The notes beneath the pieces were generated by a model, which did not search any database, had not been told where the DNA came from, and saw nothing but the letters and a program-made list of their open reading frames with translations. A DNA stretch of 64,000 nucleotides from the NCBI RefSeq assembly GCF_026241895.1, contig NZ_JAPJIV010000007.1, positions 124,001 to 188,000 of the forward strand. Reading direction: 5' to 3'. Each line of letters opens with the position of its first letter. Within the stretch, counting starts at the first letter, position 1. A program made the translations under genes and the position numbers. Below are positions 8,900 to 18,942 of this stretch, in pieces. The stretch comes from Pseudomonas sp. RIT-562. Its GTDB lineage: Bacteria; Pseudomonadota; Gammaproteobacteria; Pseudomonadales; Pseudomonadaceae.

Positions 8900-10480
8900 A
8901 TGACCACGCTAACCGGACATAACTACATCGGCGGGCGCCGCAGTGCCAACGGTACTGTGCAACTGCAGAGCCTGGATGCGAGCACCGGCGAGCCGTTGCC
9001 GGGCACCTTTTACCAGGCAACTGAAAGCGAGGTGGACGCCGCTGCCAAAGCCGCCGCTGCTGCTTACCCGATCTACCGCAACCTTAGCGCTGCCAAGCGC
9101 GCGCAGTTCCTCGATGCAATTGCCGATGAAATCGACGCGCTGGGTGATGAGTTTGTCGCCGTTGTCTGTCGTGAAACTGCCCTGCCGGCCGGGCGTATCC
9201 AGGGCGAGCGCGGGCGTACCAGTGGGCAGATGCGCTTGTTCGCCAAGGTGCTGCGTCGCGGCGATTTCTATGGCGCGCGGATTGATCAGGCATTGCCGGA
9301 TCGCCAACCCCTGCCACGTCCCGACCTGCGCCAGTACCGCATCGCGCTGGGGCCGGTGGCGGTGTTCGGTGCGAGTAATTTTCCGCTGGCATTTTCCACC
9401 GCCGGTGGCGATACCGCTTCAGCCCTGGCAGCGGGTTGCCCGGTGGTGTTCAAGGCGCACAGCGGGCACATGGCCACGGCTGAATGGGTGGCGAACGCTG
9501 TCCTGCGTGCCGCCGAACGCACGCAGATGCCGGCGGGCGTGTTCAACATGATCTATGGCGGTGGAGTGGGCGAGTGGCTGGTCAAGCACCCGGCGATTCA
9601 GGCCGTGGGGTTCACCGGTTCACTCAAGGGCGGCAATGCCCTGAGCCAGATGGCCGCCAGCCGTGCGCAACCGATCCCGGTGTTCGCCGAGATGTCGAGC
9701 ATCAACCCGGTGTTCCTGTTGCCCCAGGCACTCAAGGTCCGGGGCGAGCAGATCGCCGCGCAGCTTGCCGGCTCGGTGACCCTGGGTTGTGGTCAGTTCT
9801 GCACTAATCCGGGCCTGGTCATTGGTCTGCGTTCGCCGCAGTTCAGCCAGTTCCTGCAGACCTTCTGCGCGAGCATGAACCAGCAGCCGGCGCAGACCAT
9901 GCTCAACGCCGCAGCTTTGGCCAGCTACAGTCGCGGGCTCGGTGAATTGCACGAGCATCCCGGGCTGACGCACTTGGCGGGTCAGCCGCAGGACGGCAAT
10001 CAGGCGCAACCGCAGGTGTTCCAGGCGGACGTCAGCCTGTTGCTGGAAGGCGATGAATTGCTTCAGGAAGAAGTGTTCGGGCCGACCACCATCGTCATTG
10101 AGGTCGAGGATCAGGCGCAGTTGGCGGCGGCGCTGAATGGCTTGCGCGGACAATTGACCGCGACGCTGATTGGCGAGGCCGGGGAGTTGCTGGAGTATCG
10201 CTGGCTGGCCGAACAGTTGCAGGAGAAGGTCGGGCGAATTTTGCTCAATGGCTATCCTACAGGGGTCGAGGTGTGCGAAGCGATGGTGCATGGCGGGCCG
10301 TATCCGGCCACTTCGGATGCCCGCGGAACGTCGGTGGGCACCTTGGCCATCGACCGCTTCCTGCGGCCGGTGTGCTTTCAGAATTACCCGGATGCGTTGC
10401 TGCCTGAGGCGCTGCAGAACGCCAATCCGCTGGGGATTCGGCGGTTGGTGGATGGGGAGGTGAGTCTGGCTGCTTTGTAG
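8900..10480 (+). CDS. Alpha-ketoglutarate semialdehyde dehydrogenase
   Basis: NAD(P)-dependent aldehyde dehydrogenase, 526 aa. It shows GASNFPLAFSTAGGDTASALAAGCPVV split over the cofactor region (FGASNFPLAF), GFTGSLKGG, the glutamate in FAEMSSINPVF and the nucleophilic cysteine in LGCGQFCTNPG. The GCGQFCTNPG active site and the C-terminal HGGPYPATSD are typical of the 2,5-dioxovalerate dehydrogenase subgroup. It would oxidise the semialdehyde from the AraD1 enzyme to 2-oxoglutarate, delivering the carbon to the TCA cycle. RBS AAGGAA is 7 bp before the ATG. Confidence 0.9.
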   Translation: MTTLTGHNYIGGRRSANGTVQLQSLDASTGEPLPGTFYQATESEVDAAAKAAAAAYPIYRNLSAAKRAQFLDAIADEIDALGDEFVAVVCRETALPAGRIQGERGRTSGQMRLFAKVLRRGDFYGARIDQALPDRQPLPRPDLRQYRIALGPVAVFGASNFPLAFSTAGGDTASALAAGCPVVFKAHSGHMATAEWVANAVLRAAERTQMPAGVFNMIYGGGVGEWLVKHPAIQAVGFTGSLKGGNALSQMAASRAQPIPVFAEMSSINPVFLLPQALKVRGEQIAAQLAGSVTLGCGQFCTNPGLVIGLRSPQFSQFLQTFCASMNQQPAQTMLNAAALASYSRGLGELHEHPGLTHLAGQPQDGNQAQPQVFQADVSLLLEGDELLQEEVFGPTTIVIEVEDQAQLAAALNGLRGQLTATLIGEAGELLEYRWLAEQLQEKVGRILLNGYPTGVEVCEAMVHGGPYPATSDARGTSVGTLAIDRFLRPVCFQNYPDALLPEALQNANPLGIRRLVDGEVSLAAL

Positions 10481-10496
10481 GTGTCTCTGAGAACGT

Positions 10497-10552
10497 TATC
10501 GCGAGCAGGCTCACTCCTACATGACAGGTAGGAGTGAGCCTGCTCGCGATGG
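10497..10552. repeat. REP pair (convergent, close spaced)
   Basis: Two REP units in inverted orientation (ATCGCGAGCAGGCTCACTCC and its complement) separated by only a few bases, between the 3' ends of the dehydrogenase and the EamA gene. May act as a transcript-end structure. Confidence 0.85.
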
Positions 10553-10571
10553 CGTCATCAACAACCCCGCA

Positions 10572-11468
10572 TCACTTCCGGCCAACCACCCTGGCCGGCT
10601 TCAACACCAACCACAACGCCACGGCAATCAACACCCCGCCGTAGATATGCGCCATCGACAACGGCTCATCGAGAAACAACGCCCCCCACAACACCCCGAA
10701 TGGCGGAATCATGAACGTCACCGTCATCGACTTCACCGGCCCGACCGAACTCAGCAGGCGGAAGTAAATGATGTAGGCGAAGGCCGTGCACCCCAGGCCC
10801 AATCCCAGCAGCGACAACCAGACATTCCAGCCACCCCAGCTCACCGGCGGCTGGGTGATGACGCTGTAGCCGAACAGCGGCAGCAGGAACAAGGTCGCCC
10901 CGAGCATGCTGCCCAGCGCCGACAGGCGGCTGTCGAGGCCGCCGGCCTGGTCCAGCCAGCGCCGCGCAAGAAACCCGGCGAAACCGTAGCAGGTCGTGGC
11001 TAGCAGGCAGGCGAGGGCGCCCATCAGCAGCTGCAGATCGAATGCCATCGGCCCGGCACGGGTCAGGATGCCGACGCCGAACAATCCGAGGAACACCCCA
11101 CCCACTTTCGCCGAGGTCAGTTTTTCGCTGAAGAACAGCCCGCCGATCAGCACGCCCATCAGTGGCGTGGTGGCATTAAAAATCGCCGAGTAACCGGCCG
11201 GCAGCACTTGGGCCGCCACGGAATACAAGGTGGCCGGGATGCCCGAGTTGATCACCCCGAGCAGCATCACCGTCTTCAGTTTGCCTTTGAAATCCCAGCT
11301 GATGCGCATCAGCCCCAGGATCACCAATAGCCCGGCAGCAGCGATCGACACCCGGAAGAACCCGGTGGGAACGGTGCCGATGACCGGAGCGATGATGCGC
11401 ATGAACAGAAAGCTCGCACCCCAGATGGCCGCCAGCGACAGCATGCGAAAAATATCGACGGGGTTCAC
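10572..11468 (-). CDS. EamA/DMT-family transporter
   Basis: Drug/metabolite transporter superfamily protein, 298 aa, with ten predicted membrane segments arranged as two EamA repeats (first repeat begins AAIWGASFLFMRI, second near LLATTCYGFAGFLARR). I start it at the GTG giving MNPVDIFRM because AAGGAAGGAA lies just upstream; a longer frame of 326 codons has no such site. Members export amino acids or metabolites; the substrate cannot be told. It is convergent with the sugar-acid operon and divergent from aceK. Confidence 0.85.
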   Translation of the reverse strand: MNPVDIFRMLSLAAIWGASFLFMRIIAPVIGTVPTGFFRVSIAAAGLLVILGLMRISWDFKGKLKTVMLLGVINSGIPATLYSVAAQVLPAGYSAIFNATTPLMGVLIGGLFFSEKLTSAKVGGVFLGLFGVGILTRAGPMAFDLQLLMGALACLLATTCYGFAGFLARRWLDQAGGLDSRLSALGSMLGATLFLLPLFGYSVITQPPVSWGGWNVWLSLLGLGLGCTAFAYIIYFRLLSSVGPVKSMTVTFMIPPFGVLWGALFLDEPLSMAHIYGGVLIAVALWLVLKPARVVGRK

Positions 11469-11597
11469 GGCACGTTCCTTCCTTGATGGGCGCGCAAGTG
11501 TCGCGCCAGTCGGGGCACAAGGCAATGGTTGCGTTGCGTAACAAAGGGCCACTAAGCTCAGGCTCCAAAGACAAGAACAGCCGCCGAGGTTTTACCT

Positions 11598-13319
11598 ATG
11601 CCGCAGCAATGGCCAGCCGCCGACATCGCCCGAATGATCCTCGATGGCTTTGACGATTACCGCGAGCATTTCCGCCAGATCACTGACGGCGCACGAGCGC
11701 GATTCGAACAGGCGCAATGGCAGGAGACGCAGTCGGCATCGGCGGCGCGGATCAATCTCTACGAAGAAAAAGTCGCGGAGACGGTGGAGCGCCTCGGCGC
11801 AGCTTTCCAGACCGATGTGTTGATGGATGTGAGCTGCTGGCCACTGGTCAAGAGCGCCTACATCACCCTGATCGACCTGCGCTTCGACGATGAGCTGTCC
11901 GAAACCTGGTACAACTCGATCTTCTGCGGGCTGTTCAGCCATGACCTGATCAGCGACGGCTGCATGTTTATCCACACCACCCGGCCGAGCCTGCGTCGGG
12001 CCCGAGCGGCGCAAACCCGCACCTACAAGCCACAGGGCCAGCTGTCCGGCATGCTCGCGAGCATCTTTGCCGACTACAGTTTCAGCGAAGACTACGCCGA
12101 CCTGCCTGGCGACCTGCGCCGCCTCGAGACGCAGCTGCGCGAGAACCTGCCGGACTGGGTGTGCAAGGACCCGGAGCTGAGCGTCGAACTGTTTTCCTCG
12201 GTGCTGTACCGCAACAAAGGCGCGTACCTGGTCGGGCGCATCTACACCCAGGACGAGCAGTGGCCCCTGGTGATTCCGTTGCTGCACCGCGAAGGTCGCG
12301 GGATCCAGATCGATGCGCTGATCACTGACGAAGCCGATGTGTCGATCATTTTCTCGTTCACCCGTTCGTATTTCATGGTGGATGTACCGGTGCCGGCGGA
12401 GTTCATCGGCTTTCTCAAGCGCATCCTGCCGGGCAAGCACATCGCCGAGCTGTACACCTCGATCGGCTTTTACAAACATGGCAAGTCCGAATTCTACCGG
12501 GCGTTGATCAACCACCTGGCCAACACCGACGACCAGTTCATCATGGCCCCCGGCGTGCGTGGCATGGTGATGAGCGTGTTCACCCTGCCGGGCTTCAATA
12601 CCGTGTTCAAGATCATCAAGGACCGCTTCTCGCCGTCGAAAAACGTCGACCGGGCCACAGTGATCGAGAAGTATCGCCTGGTAAAGAGCGTCGACCGGGT
12701 CGGCCGCATGGCTGATACCCAGGAGTTCGCCGACTTCCGTTTTCCGCTGAGCAAGTTCGATCCGGCGTGCCTGGAGGAGCTGCTTGAAGTCGCAGCGTCC
12801 ACGGTCTCGGTGGAAGGCGACACGGTGTTGATCCGCCACTGCTGGACCGAACGCCGGATGACCCCGCTCAATCTGTACCTGGAAAACGCCAATGACGACC
12901 AGGTCCGTGAGGCGCTGGAGGATTACGGCCTGGCGATCAAGCAACTGGCGGCGGCGAATATCTTTCCAGGCGACATGCTGCTGAAGAATTTCGGCGTCAC
13001 CCGGCATGGTCGCGTGGTGTTTTATGACTACGACGAGATCTGCTTCCTGACCGAAGCCAACTTCCGCCATATCCCGCAACCGCGCACGCCCGAAGACGAA
13101 ATGGCCTCCGAGCCGTGGTATTCGATCGGGCCGCTGGATGTGTTCCCTGAAGAATTTCCACCGTTTTTGTTTGCCGATTCCGGCCAGCGCAAGTTGTTCG
13201 ATCAGTTGCACGGCGAGTTGTACAACGCCGATTACTGGAAAAGCCTGCAAGAGGCCATCCGCGCCGGCAAAGTCATCGATGTGTTCCCCTATCGGCGCAA
13301 GGGTCTAGATAACGAGTAA
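11598..13319 (+). CDS. aceK: Isocitrate dehydrogenase kinase/phosphatase
   Basis: AceK, 573 aa, the usual length. The bifunctional cytoplasmic enzyme phosphorylates and inactivates isocitrate dehydrogenase to push flux into the glyoxylate shunt, and reverses this with a phosphatase activity in the same site. Visible markers: the N-terminal regulatory domain ([25 protein letters not shown]), the kinase-like [29 protein letters not shown] region (split over the ATP lobe) and the [16 protein letters not shown] metal-binding segment near the C-terminus. It stands alone here, not with aceA/aceB, as is normal in Pseudomonas. The ATG start gives the canonical N-terminus. Confidence 0.97.
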   Translation: MPQQWPAADIARMILDGFDDYREHFRQITDGARARFEQAQWQETQSASAARINLYEEKVAETVERLGAAFQTDVLMDVSCWPLVKSAYITLIDLRFDDELSETWYNSIFCGLFSHDLISDGCMFIHTTRPSLRRARAAQTRTYKPQGQLSGMLASIFADYSFSEDYADLPGDLRRLETQLRENLPDWVCKDPELSVELFSSVLYRNKGAYLVGRIYTQDEQWPLVIPLLHREGRGIQIDALITDEADVSIIFSFTRSYFMVDVPVPAEFIGFLKRILPGKHIAELYTSIGFYKHGKSEFYRALINHLANTDDQFIMAPGVRGMVMSVFTLPGFNTVFKIIKDRFSPSKNVDRATVIEKYRLVKSVDRVGRMADTQEFADFRFPLSKFDPACLEELLEVAASTVSVEGDTVLIRHCWTERRMTPLNLYLENANDDQVREALEDYGLAIKQLAAANIFPGDMLLKNFGVTRHGRVVFYDYDEICFLTEANFRHIPQPRTPEDEMASEPWYSIGPLDVFPEEFPPFLFADSGQRKLFDQLHGELYNADYWKSLQEAIRAGKVIDVFPYRRKGLDNE

Positions 13320-13344
13320 TCCGGCTTGAAGCCCACACTCGCTC

Positions 13345-13412
13345 TGTGGGAGCAAGGCTTGCCCGCGATGGCGTCCGTAAGATTGTCATCGCGGGCAAGC
13401 CTTGCTCCCACA
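13345..13412. repeat. REP pair
   Basis: Inverted REP units with GTGGGAGCAAGGCTTGCCCG outer arms between aceK and hrpA; the loop is about 20 bp. Confidence 0.85.
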
Positions 13413-13511
13413 AGAGCGTGGTTTGGTAAGAAATGTGCCGAGGCTCATTTATCGTCCTAAATCTGCGACAATCGTCCCCCTGCGCCACTAGACGACTGAA
13501 TTGCGTACCCG

Positions 13512-16500
13512 ATGACCGACGAATCGCCCTCCATCGACAAACTGCTGAAAAACCTCGATCACGCCATGCTTGCCGACCGCCACCGGCTGCGTCGGCAGCT
13601 GCTTGAGCTGCGCAAGAAGCCGGACGAAGCCAAGTTGGCCCAGTGGGTGACTCGCATGCAAGCGTCCTGCGACCAGGTGCTGGCGCGCCGTGCCAGCCTG
13701 CCGGTGGTGCGTTATGACGACAGCCTGCCGATCGCCGCCAAGCGCGATGAAATCAAGGCTGCGCTGCTCAAGCACCAGGTGTTGATCATCGCCGGCGAGA
13801 CCGGCTCGGGTAAAACCACCCAGTTGCCGAAGATCTGCCTGGAAATCGGCCGCGGCCAGTATGGCCTGATCGGCCACACCCAGCCGCGTCGGATCGCGGC
13901 GCGCAGCGTGGCGAGCAGGGTTGCCGAAGAACTGGGCACGCCGCTGGGCGCGCTGGTCGGTTATCAGGTGCGGTTCGAAGACCAGAGCGATTCCAACACC
14001 CTGATCAAGCTGATGACCGACGGCATCCTGCTGGCGGAAACCCAGAACGATCGCTACCTCGAACGCTACGACACGATCATCGTCGACGAAGCCCACGAGC
14101 GCAGCCTGAACATCGACTTCCTGCTCGGTTACCTGAAAACCCTGCTGCCTCGTCGTCCAGACCTGAAAGTCATCATCACCTCGGCGACCATCGACCTGGA
14201 GCGCTTCTCCAAGCATTTCGATGATGCGCCGATCGTCGAAGTCTCGGGCCGCACTTTCCCGGTGGAAACCTGGTATCGCCCGCTGACCCTGGAGCAGGAC
14301 GAAGAGGGCAACCGGGTCGAGGATGACCTGACGGTGGATCAGGCCATTCTCGCCACCCTCGACGAAATCGCCGATTTCGAACGCAGCGAGCGCAAGAGCC
14401 CTGGTGATGTGCTGGTGTTCCTGCCCGGCGAGCGCGAGATTCGCGATGCCGCCGACATGCTGCGCAAGGCCCAGCTCAAGCACACGGAAATCCTGCCGCT
14501 GTACGCACGGCTGTCACCGGCCGAACAGCAGCGGATTTTCCAGTCGCACCCGGGCCGGCGGGTGGTGCTCGCTACCAACGTCGCGGAAACTTCGCTGACC
14601 GTGCCCGGCATCCGCTATGTGATCGACAGTGGCACCGCGCGCATCAGCCGCTACAGCTATCGCGCCAAGGTCCAGCGCCTGCCCATCGAAGCAATTTCCC
14701 AGGCCAGCGCCAACCAGCGTAAAGGTCGCTGCGGCCGGGTCGAACCGGGCATTTGCGTGCGTCTGTACAGCGAAGAGGATTTCCTCGGGCGCCCGGAGTT
14801 TACCGACCCGGAAATCCTGCGTACCAACCTCGCCGCCGTGATCCTGCAGATGCTGCACCTGCGCCTCGGTGAGATCACTGATTTTCCGTTTATCGAACCG
14901 CCCGATGGCAAGGCGATCAGCGATGGTTTCAACCTGCTGCAAGAGCTCTCGGCGGTCGACCGCAACAGCCAGCTGACCCCGCTCGGCCGTCAGTTGGCGC
15001 GACTACCGGTAGACCCGCGCATGGGCCGCATGCTGCTGGAAGCGGCCAAGCTCGGCAGCCTGCAGGAAGTGCTGATCGTCGCCAGCGCCATGTCGATTCA
15101 GGATCCGCGCGAGCGGCCGCCGGAGCGCCAGCAGGCGGCAGATCAGGCCCACGCCCAGTGGAAAGACGTGGACTCGGATTTCGCCGGGCTGGTCAATCTG
15201 TGGCGTGGTTTTGAGGAGCAGCGCCAGGCGCTGACCGCGAGCCCGCTGCGCAACTGGTGCCGCAAGAATTTCCTGAATTACCTGCGTCTGCGTGAATGGC
15301 GCGACTCCCATCGCCAACTGAGCCTGATCTGCCGCGACATGCAACTGAGCCTCAATAAAGAGCCGGCGGATTATCCGAAGCTGCACAAAGCCGTGCTCTC
15401 GGGCCTGCTCAGCCAGATTGGCCAGAAGACCGATGAAGGCGATTACCTCGGAGCCCGGCAGCGGCGCTTCTGGATTCATCCATCGTCGGGCCTGGGCAAG
15501 AAACGCCCGCAATGGCTGATGACTGCCGAGTTGGTGGAAACCACCAAGCTCTATGCGCGCATGGTCGCCAAGATCGACTCCGACTGGATCGAGCCGCTGG
15601 CTGGGCACCTGATCAAGAAAAACCACTTCGAACCGCATTGGGAGAAGAAGCGCGGGCAGGTGGTGGCGTTCGAGCAGATCACGTTGTTCGGGTTGATCGT
15701 GGTCGGTCGCCGGCCGGTGCATTACGGGCCGATCGATCCTGTGGTGTCGCGCGAGCTGTTCATCCGCGAAGGCCTGGTGCGCGGCGAGATTCAATCCAAG
15801 GCCAAATGCCTGTCGGCCAATGCACGGTTGCTCGAGCAGCTCGACGAACTGGAAGCCAAGGCTCGGCGTCGCGACATTCTGGCCGACGAAGAAACCCTGT
15901 TCGCCTTCTACGATGCGCGGTTGCCGGCGGAGATCCACCAGACTGCGACTTTCGACAGCTGGTATCGCGTCAACAGCCAGAAAGACCCGCAGTTGCTGAT
16001 CATGCGCGAGGAAGATGTGCTCGCGAGGGAGGCCAGTGAGGTCACCGCGCTGCATTACCCGGACACCCTGCACATCGGCGATCTGGAGTTGGCCCTGAGT
16101 TATCACTTCGAGCCCAACCATCCACGGGACGGCGTGACGTTGCGTGTGCCGGCGCCCTTGCTGCCGATGCTGCCACCTGAACGCCTGGAATGGCTGGTGC
16201 CTGGCGTGATCGAGGCCAAGTGCATTGCGCTGGTACGCAACCTGCCCAAGGCGTTGCGCAAGAACTTCGTGCCGGTGCCGGACTTCGTCAAGGCCGCGCT
16301 GCAGCGCATGACGTTTGCCGAGGGCTCGCTGCCCCAGGCACTCGGTCGCGAGTTGCTGCGCATGACCGGCGCGCGAGTCAGTGACGAAGCCTGGGCCGAA
16401 GCGGCGCAGCAGGTCGACAGTCACTTGCGGATGAACCTGGAAATCGTCGATGGCCAGGGCAAGTTCCTTGGCGAGGGGCGCGATCTGGCTGAGCTCACTG

Positions 16501-17423
16501 CGCGTTTTGCCGAGGCCAGTCAGGCCGCACTGGCCGTGCCCCAAACTGCCAAAAGCCAGCAGCCGGTGGAGGCGAAGGTTTTTGCCGCGGTGGCGGAGAA
16601 AACCCAGCAGAAGATCGCCGGGCTGTCGATGACGGTCTATCCGGCGTTAGTGGAGGAGGCCGGCACGGTCAAGGAGGGGCGTTTCTCGACCCCGGCCGAA
16701 GCCGAATTCCAGCACCGTCGCGCCTTGCAGCGGCTGCTGATGCAGCAACTGGCGGAACCGGCGAAATTTCTTCGGAGCAAGTTGCCGGGATTGACCGAGC
16801 TGGGATTGATGTACCGCGACATGGGGCGCATCGACAGCCTGGTGGAAGACATTCTGTTGGCCAGCCTCGACAGTTGCATCCTCGACGGTGAAGACCCGCT
16901 CCCCCGCGATGGCGCCGGACTTGCCGCATTGGCCGAGCGCAAGCGTGGGGGCTGGACCGAGCACGCCGAGCGCGTGGCCCGTCTGACCCTGGAAATTCTC
17001 AAGCTGTGGCATGGCCTGCAAAAGCGCTTCAAGGGCAAGATCGACCTGGCGCAAGCCGTGGCCTTGAACGACATCAAGCAGCAGCTGGGCAATTTGGTGT
17101 ACCCGGGCTTTGTGCGTGAGACGCCGATGCAGTGGCTCAAGGAATTGCCGCGTTACCTGAAAGCCATCGAGCAACGCTTCGAGAAACTCGGCGCGCAGGT
17201 GCAGAAGGATCGGGTCTGGAGTGGTGAACTGTCCGGCCTGTGGGCGCAGTACCAGACCCGCGCGAACAAGCATGCCCAGGAAGGCAAGCGCGATCCGCAG
17301 CTGGAGTTGTATCGCTGGTGGCTGGAGGAGTACCGGGTTTCGCTGTTTGCCCAGCAGTTGGGGACCAAGGTGCCGATCTCGGACAAGCGCTTGAGCAAGC
17401 AATGGAGCCAGGTCGAGCCCTGA
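13512..17423 (+). CDS. hrpA: ATP-dependent RNA helicase HrpA
   Basis: DEAH-box helicase, 1303 aa, the length of E. coli HrpA. Motifs in order: Walker A GETGSGKTTQLPK (near residue 95), DEAH in VDEAHERSLN, SATID, ATNVAETSLTVPGIRYVIDSG split over motif V, and QRKGRCGR (motif VI); then the helicase-associated HA2 and OB-fold regions and a long C-terminal DUF3418-type extension. In E. coli it acts on mRNA and rescues stalled or collided ribosomes. It appears monocistronic, flanked by REP pairs on both sides. Confidence 0.97.
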   Translation: MTDESPSIDKLLKNLDHAMLADRHRLRRQLLELRKKPDEAKLAQWVTRMQASCDQVLARRASLPVVRYDDSLPIAAKRDEIKAALLKHQVLIIAGETGSGKTTQLPKICLEIGRGQYGLIGHTQPRRIAARSVASRVAEELGTPLGALVGYQVRFEDQSDSNTLIKLMTDGILLAETQNDRYLERYDTIIVDEAHERSLNIDFLLGYLKTLLPRRPDLKVIITSATIDLERFSKHFDDAPIVEVSGRTFPVETWYRPLTLEQDEEGNRVEDDLTVDQAILATLDEIADFERSERKSPGDVLVFLPGEREIRDAADMLRKAQLKHTEILPLYARLSPAEQQRIFQSHPGRRVVLATNVAETSLTVPGIRYVIDSGTARISRYSYRAKVQRLPIEAISQASANQRKGRCGRVEPGICVRLYSEEDFLGRPEFTDPEILRTNLAAVILQMLHLRLGEITDFPFIEPPDGKAISDGFNLLQELSAVDRNSQLTPLGRQLARLPVDPRMGRMLLEAAKLGSLQEVLIVASAMSIQDPRERPPERQQAADQAHAQWKDVDSDFAGLVNLWRGFEEQRQALTASPLRNWCRKNFLNYLRLREWRDSHRQLSLICRDMQLSLNKEPADYPKLHKAVLSGLLSQIGQKTDEGDYLGARQRRFWIHPSSGLGKKRPQWLMTAELVETTKLYARMVAKIDSDWIEPLAGHLIKKNHFEPHWEKKRGQVVAFEQITLFGLIVVGRRPVHYGPIDPVVSRELFIREGLVRGEIQSKAKCLSANARLLEQLDELEAKARRRDILADEETLFAFYDARLPAEIHQTATFDSWYRVNSQKDPQLLIMREEDVLAREASEVTALHYPDTLHIGDLELALSYHFEPNHPRDGVTLRVPAPLLPMLPPERLEWLVPGVIEAKCIALVRNLPKALRKNFVPVPDFVKAALQRMTFAEGSLPQALGRELLRMTGARVSDEAWAEAAQQVDSHLRMNLEIVDGQGKFLGEGRDLAELTARFAEASQAALAVPQTAKSQQPVEAKVFAAVAEKTQQKIAGLSMTVYPALVEEAGTVKEGRFSTPAEAEFQHRRALQRLLMQQLAEPAKFLRSKLPGLTELGLMYRDMGRIDSLVEDILLASLDSCILDGEDPLPRDGAGLAALAERKRGGWTEHAERVARLTLEILKLWHGLQKRFKGKIDLAQAVALNDIKQQLGNLVYPGFVRETPMQWLKELPRYLKAIEQRFEKLGAQVQKDRVWSGELSGLWAQYQTRANKHAQEGKRDPQLELYRWWLEEYRVSLFAQQLGTKVPISDKRLSKQWSQVEP

Positions 17424-17472
17424 GCATCTTGCAGGAGGGCACTGCGGGGAACACCTCCTGTGAAAACAGGAC

Positions 17473-17541
17473 TGTGGGAGCAAAGCTTGCTCGCGATGGC
17501 GATCTCGAATACGCCATCGCGAGCAAGCTTTGCTCCCACAG
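17473..17541. repeat. REP pair downstream of hrpA
   Basis: Near-perfect inverted pair with arms CTGTGGGAGCAAAGCTTGCT and its complement and GCCATCGCGAG inner arms. It lies 50 bp after the hrpA stop and could stabilise or end its transcript. Confidence 0.88.
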
Positions 17542-17599
17542 GCAGTCTGCTATCCCATACCTCTATATTTCCCATCAGCAGTCGCGTCACCTAGCAAAA

Positions 17600-17792
17600 A
17601 GGCGCCGAAAGCTAGTGTTTATGGCAAACTTCGCGCCTATAAACGCCGGCCCTGCGGTTTTGAGCCTTCGCGGTTGCAGGCGCACCGGAATAAAGCGATG
17701 CCAGGTTTGCGTCCCCCGGATGGGAATAGACCCTTTGTGTGTTGGTACGTCGGTGCCAATGCTTTCTGCCTGAACAGATTAGAGAAACGACC
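17600..17792 (+). other. Uncharacterised leader region upstream of the FabH-like gene
   Basis: About 190 bp without a convincing gene between the REP pair and the ketoacyl synthase. It is GC-rich, contains short complementary segments (CCTGC with GCAGG around 17652-17686, and a GGTAC-GTCG-GTGCC stem-loop at 17744-17757) and reads open in several frames, but none has a credible start or family. It could be a structured 5' UTR or an sRNA; I cannot match it to a named riboswitch. Confidence 0.35.
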
Positions 17793-18914
17793 ATGCATAA
17801 TGTCGTCATCAGTGGCACCGGCCTGTACACCCCGGCCAACAGCATTTCCAACGAAGAGCTGGTGCAGTCTTTCAACGCTTATGTCGCGCTGTTCAACGCC
17901 GACAACGCCGACGCCATCGCTCGCGGCGAAGTCGAAGCCTTGACCGAATCCAGTGCCGCGTTTATTGAAAAAGCCTCCGGCATCAAGAGCCGCTTTGTCA
18001 TGGACAAGGACGGCATTCTCGATCCGCAGCGCATGGCGCCGCGCCTGCCGGAACGTTCCAATGACGAGTGGTCGGTGCTGTGCCAGATGGCGATCGGCGC
18101 CGCCGAGCAGGCGCTGCAACGCGCCGGCAAGACCGCCGCCGACATCGACGGAGTGATCGTCGCCTGCTCCAACCTGCAACGCGCCTACCCGGCCATTGCC
18201 ATCGAAGTCCAGGAAGCGTTGGGCATCCAGGGTTTCGGCTTCGACATGAACGTGGCCTGTTCTTCGGCAACCTTCGGCATCCAGCAAGCCGCCAACAGCG
18301 TGCAACTGGGCCAGGCCCGGGCGATTCTGATGGTCAACCCGGAAGTCTGCACCGGCCACCTGAATTTCCGTGACCGTGACAGCCACTTCATCTTCGGCGA
18401 CGCGGCCACGGCGGTGATCATCGAGCGTGCCGATACCGCGACCTCCAAGTATCAGTTCGACATCGTCAGCACCAAGCTGCTGACCAAGTTCTCCAACAAC
18501 ATCCGCAACAACTTCGGTTTCCTCAACCGCGCGGCGGAAGAGGGCATCGGTGCCAAGGACAAACTGTTCGTGCAGGAAGGTCGCAAGGTGTTCCGCGATG
18601 TATGCCCGATGGTGGCCGAGCTGATCGCCACTCACCTGGAAGAAAATCAGCTGAATGTGGCTGACGTGAAGCGCTTCTGGCTGCACCAGGCCAACCTCAG
18701 CATGAACCACCTGATCGTCAAGAAGCTGCTGGGCCGTGAAGCGACGGAAGAAGAGGCACCGGTGATTCTGGATACCTATGCCAACACCAGCTCGGCCGGT
18801 TCGGTGATTGCGTTTCACAAGAATCAGGATGACCTGGCGGCGGGCTCGCTGGCAGTGCTCAGCTCGTTTGGCGCGGGGTACTCGATTGGTAGTGTGATCC
18901 TGCGTAAGCGCTGA
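17793..18914 (+). CDS. Beta-ketoacyl-ACP synthase III family protein (FabH-like)
   Basis: Thiolase-fold condensing enzyme, 373 aa. The Cys-His-Asn triad is intact: NVACSSATFG, WLHQANLSMN and YANTSSAGS. It is longer than housekeeping FabH (about 320 aa) and has an insert around residues 20-60. It resembles the P. aeruginosa FabH-like protein (PA3286, from memory) that condenses octanoyl-CoA with malonyl-ACP and so feeds beta-oxidation intermediates into fatty acid synthesis. The ATG at 17793 gives MHNVVISGTGLYTP, the normal N-terminus; the frame is open 18 codons earlier. Stand-alone gene, followed by a repeat array. Confidence 0.88.
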   Translation: MHNVVISGTGLYTPANSISNEELVQSFNAYVALFNADNADAIARGEVEALTESSAAFIEKASGIKSRFVMDKDGILDPQRMAPRLPERSNDEWSVLCQMAIGAAEQALQRAGKTAADIDGVIVACSNLQRAYPAIAIEVQEALGIQGFGFDMNVACSSATFGIQQAANSVQLGQARAILMVNPEVCTGHLNFRDRDSHFIFGDAATAVIIERADTATSKYQFDIVSTKLLTKFSNNIRNNFGFLNRAAEEGIGAKDKLFVQEGRKVFRDVCPMVAELIATHLEENQLNVADVKRFWLHQANLSMNHLIVKKLLGREATEEEAPVILDTYANTSSAGSVIAFHKNQDDLAAGSLAVLSSFGAGYSIGSVILRKR

Positions 18915-18942
18915 TCGATAGGTAACACCTCTGGGTCATGTG

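Noticed and set aside
11592..13250. Long minus-strand frame opposite aceK
   Set aside because: Antisense shadow of aceK, whose protein is unmistakable.
15003..16544. Long minus-strand frame opposite hrpA
   Set aside because: Antisense shadow of hrpA with no domain signal.
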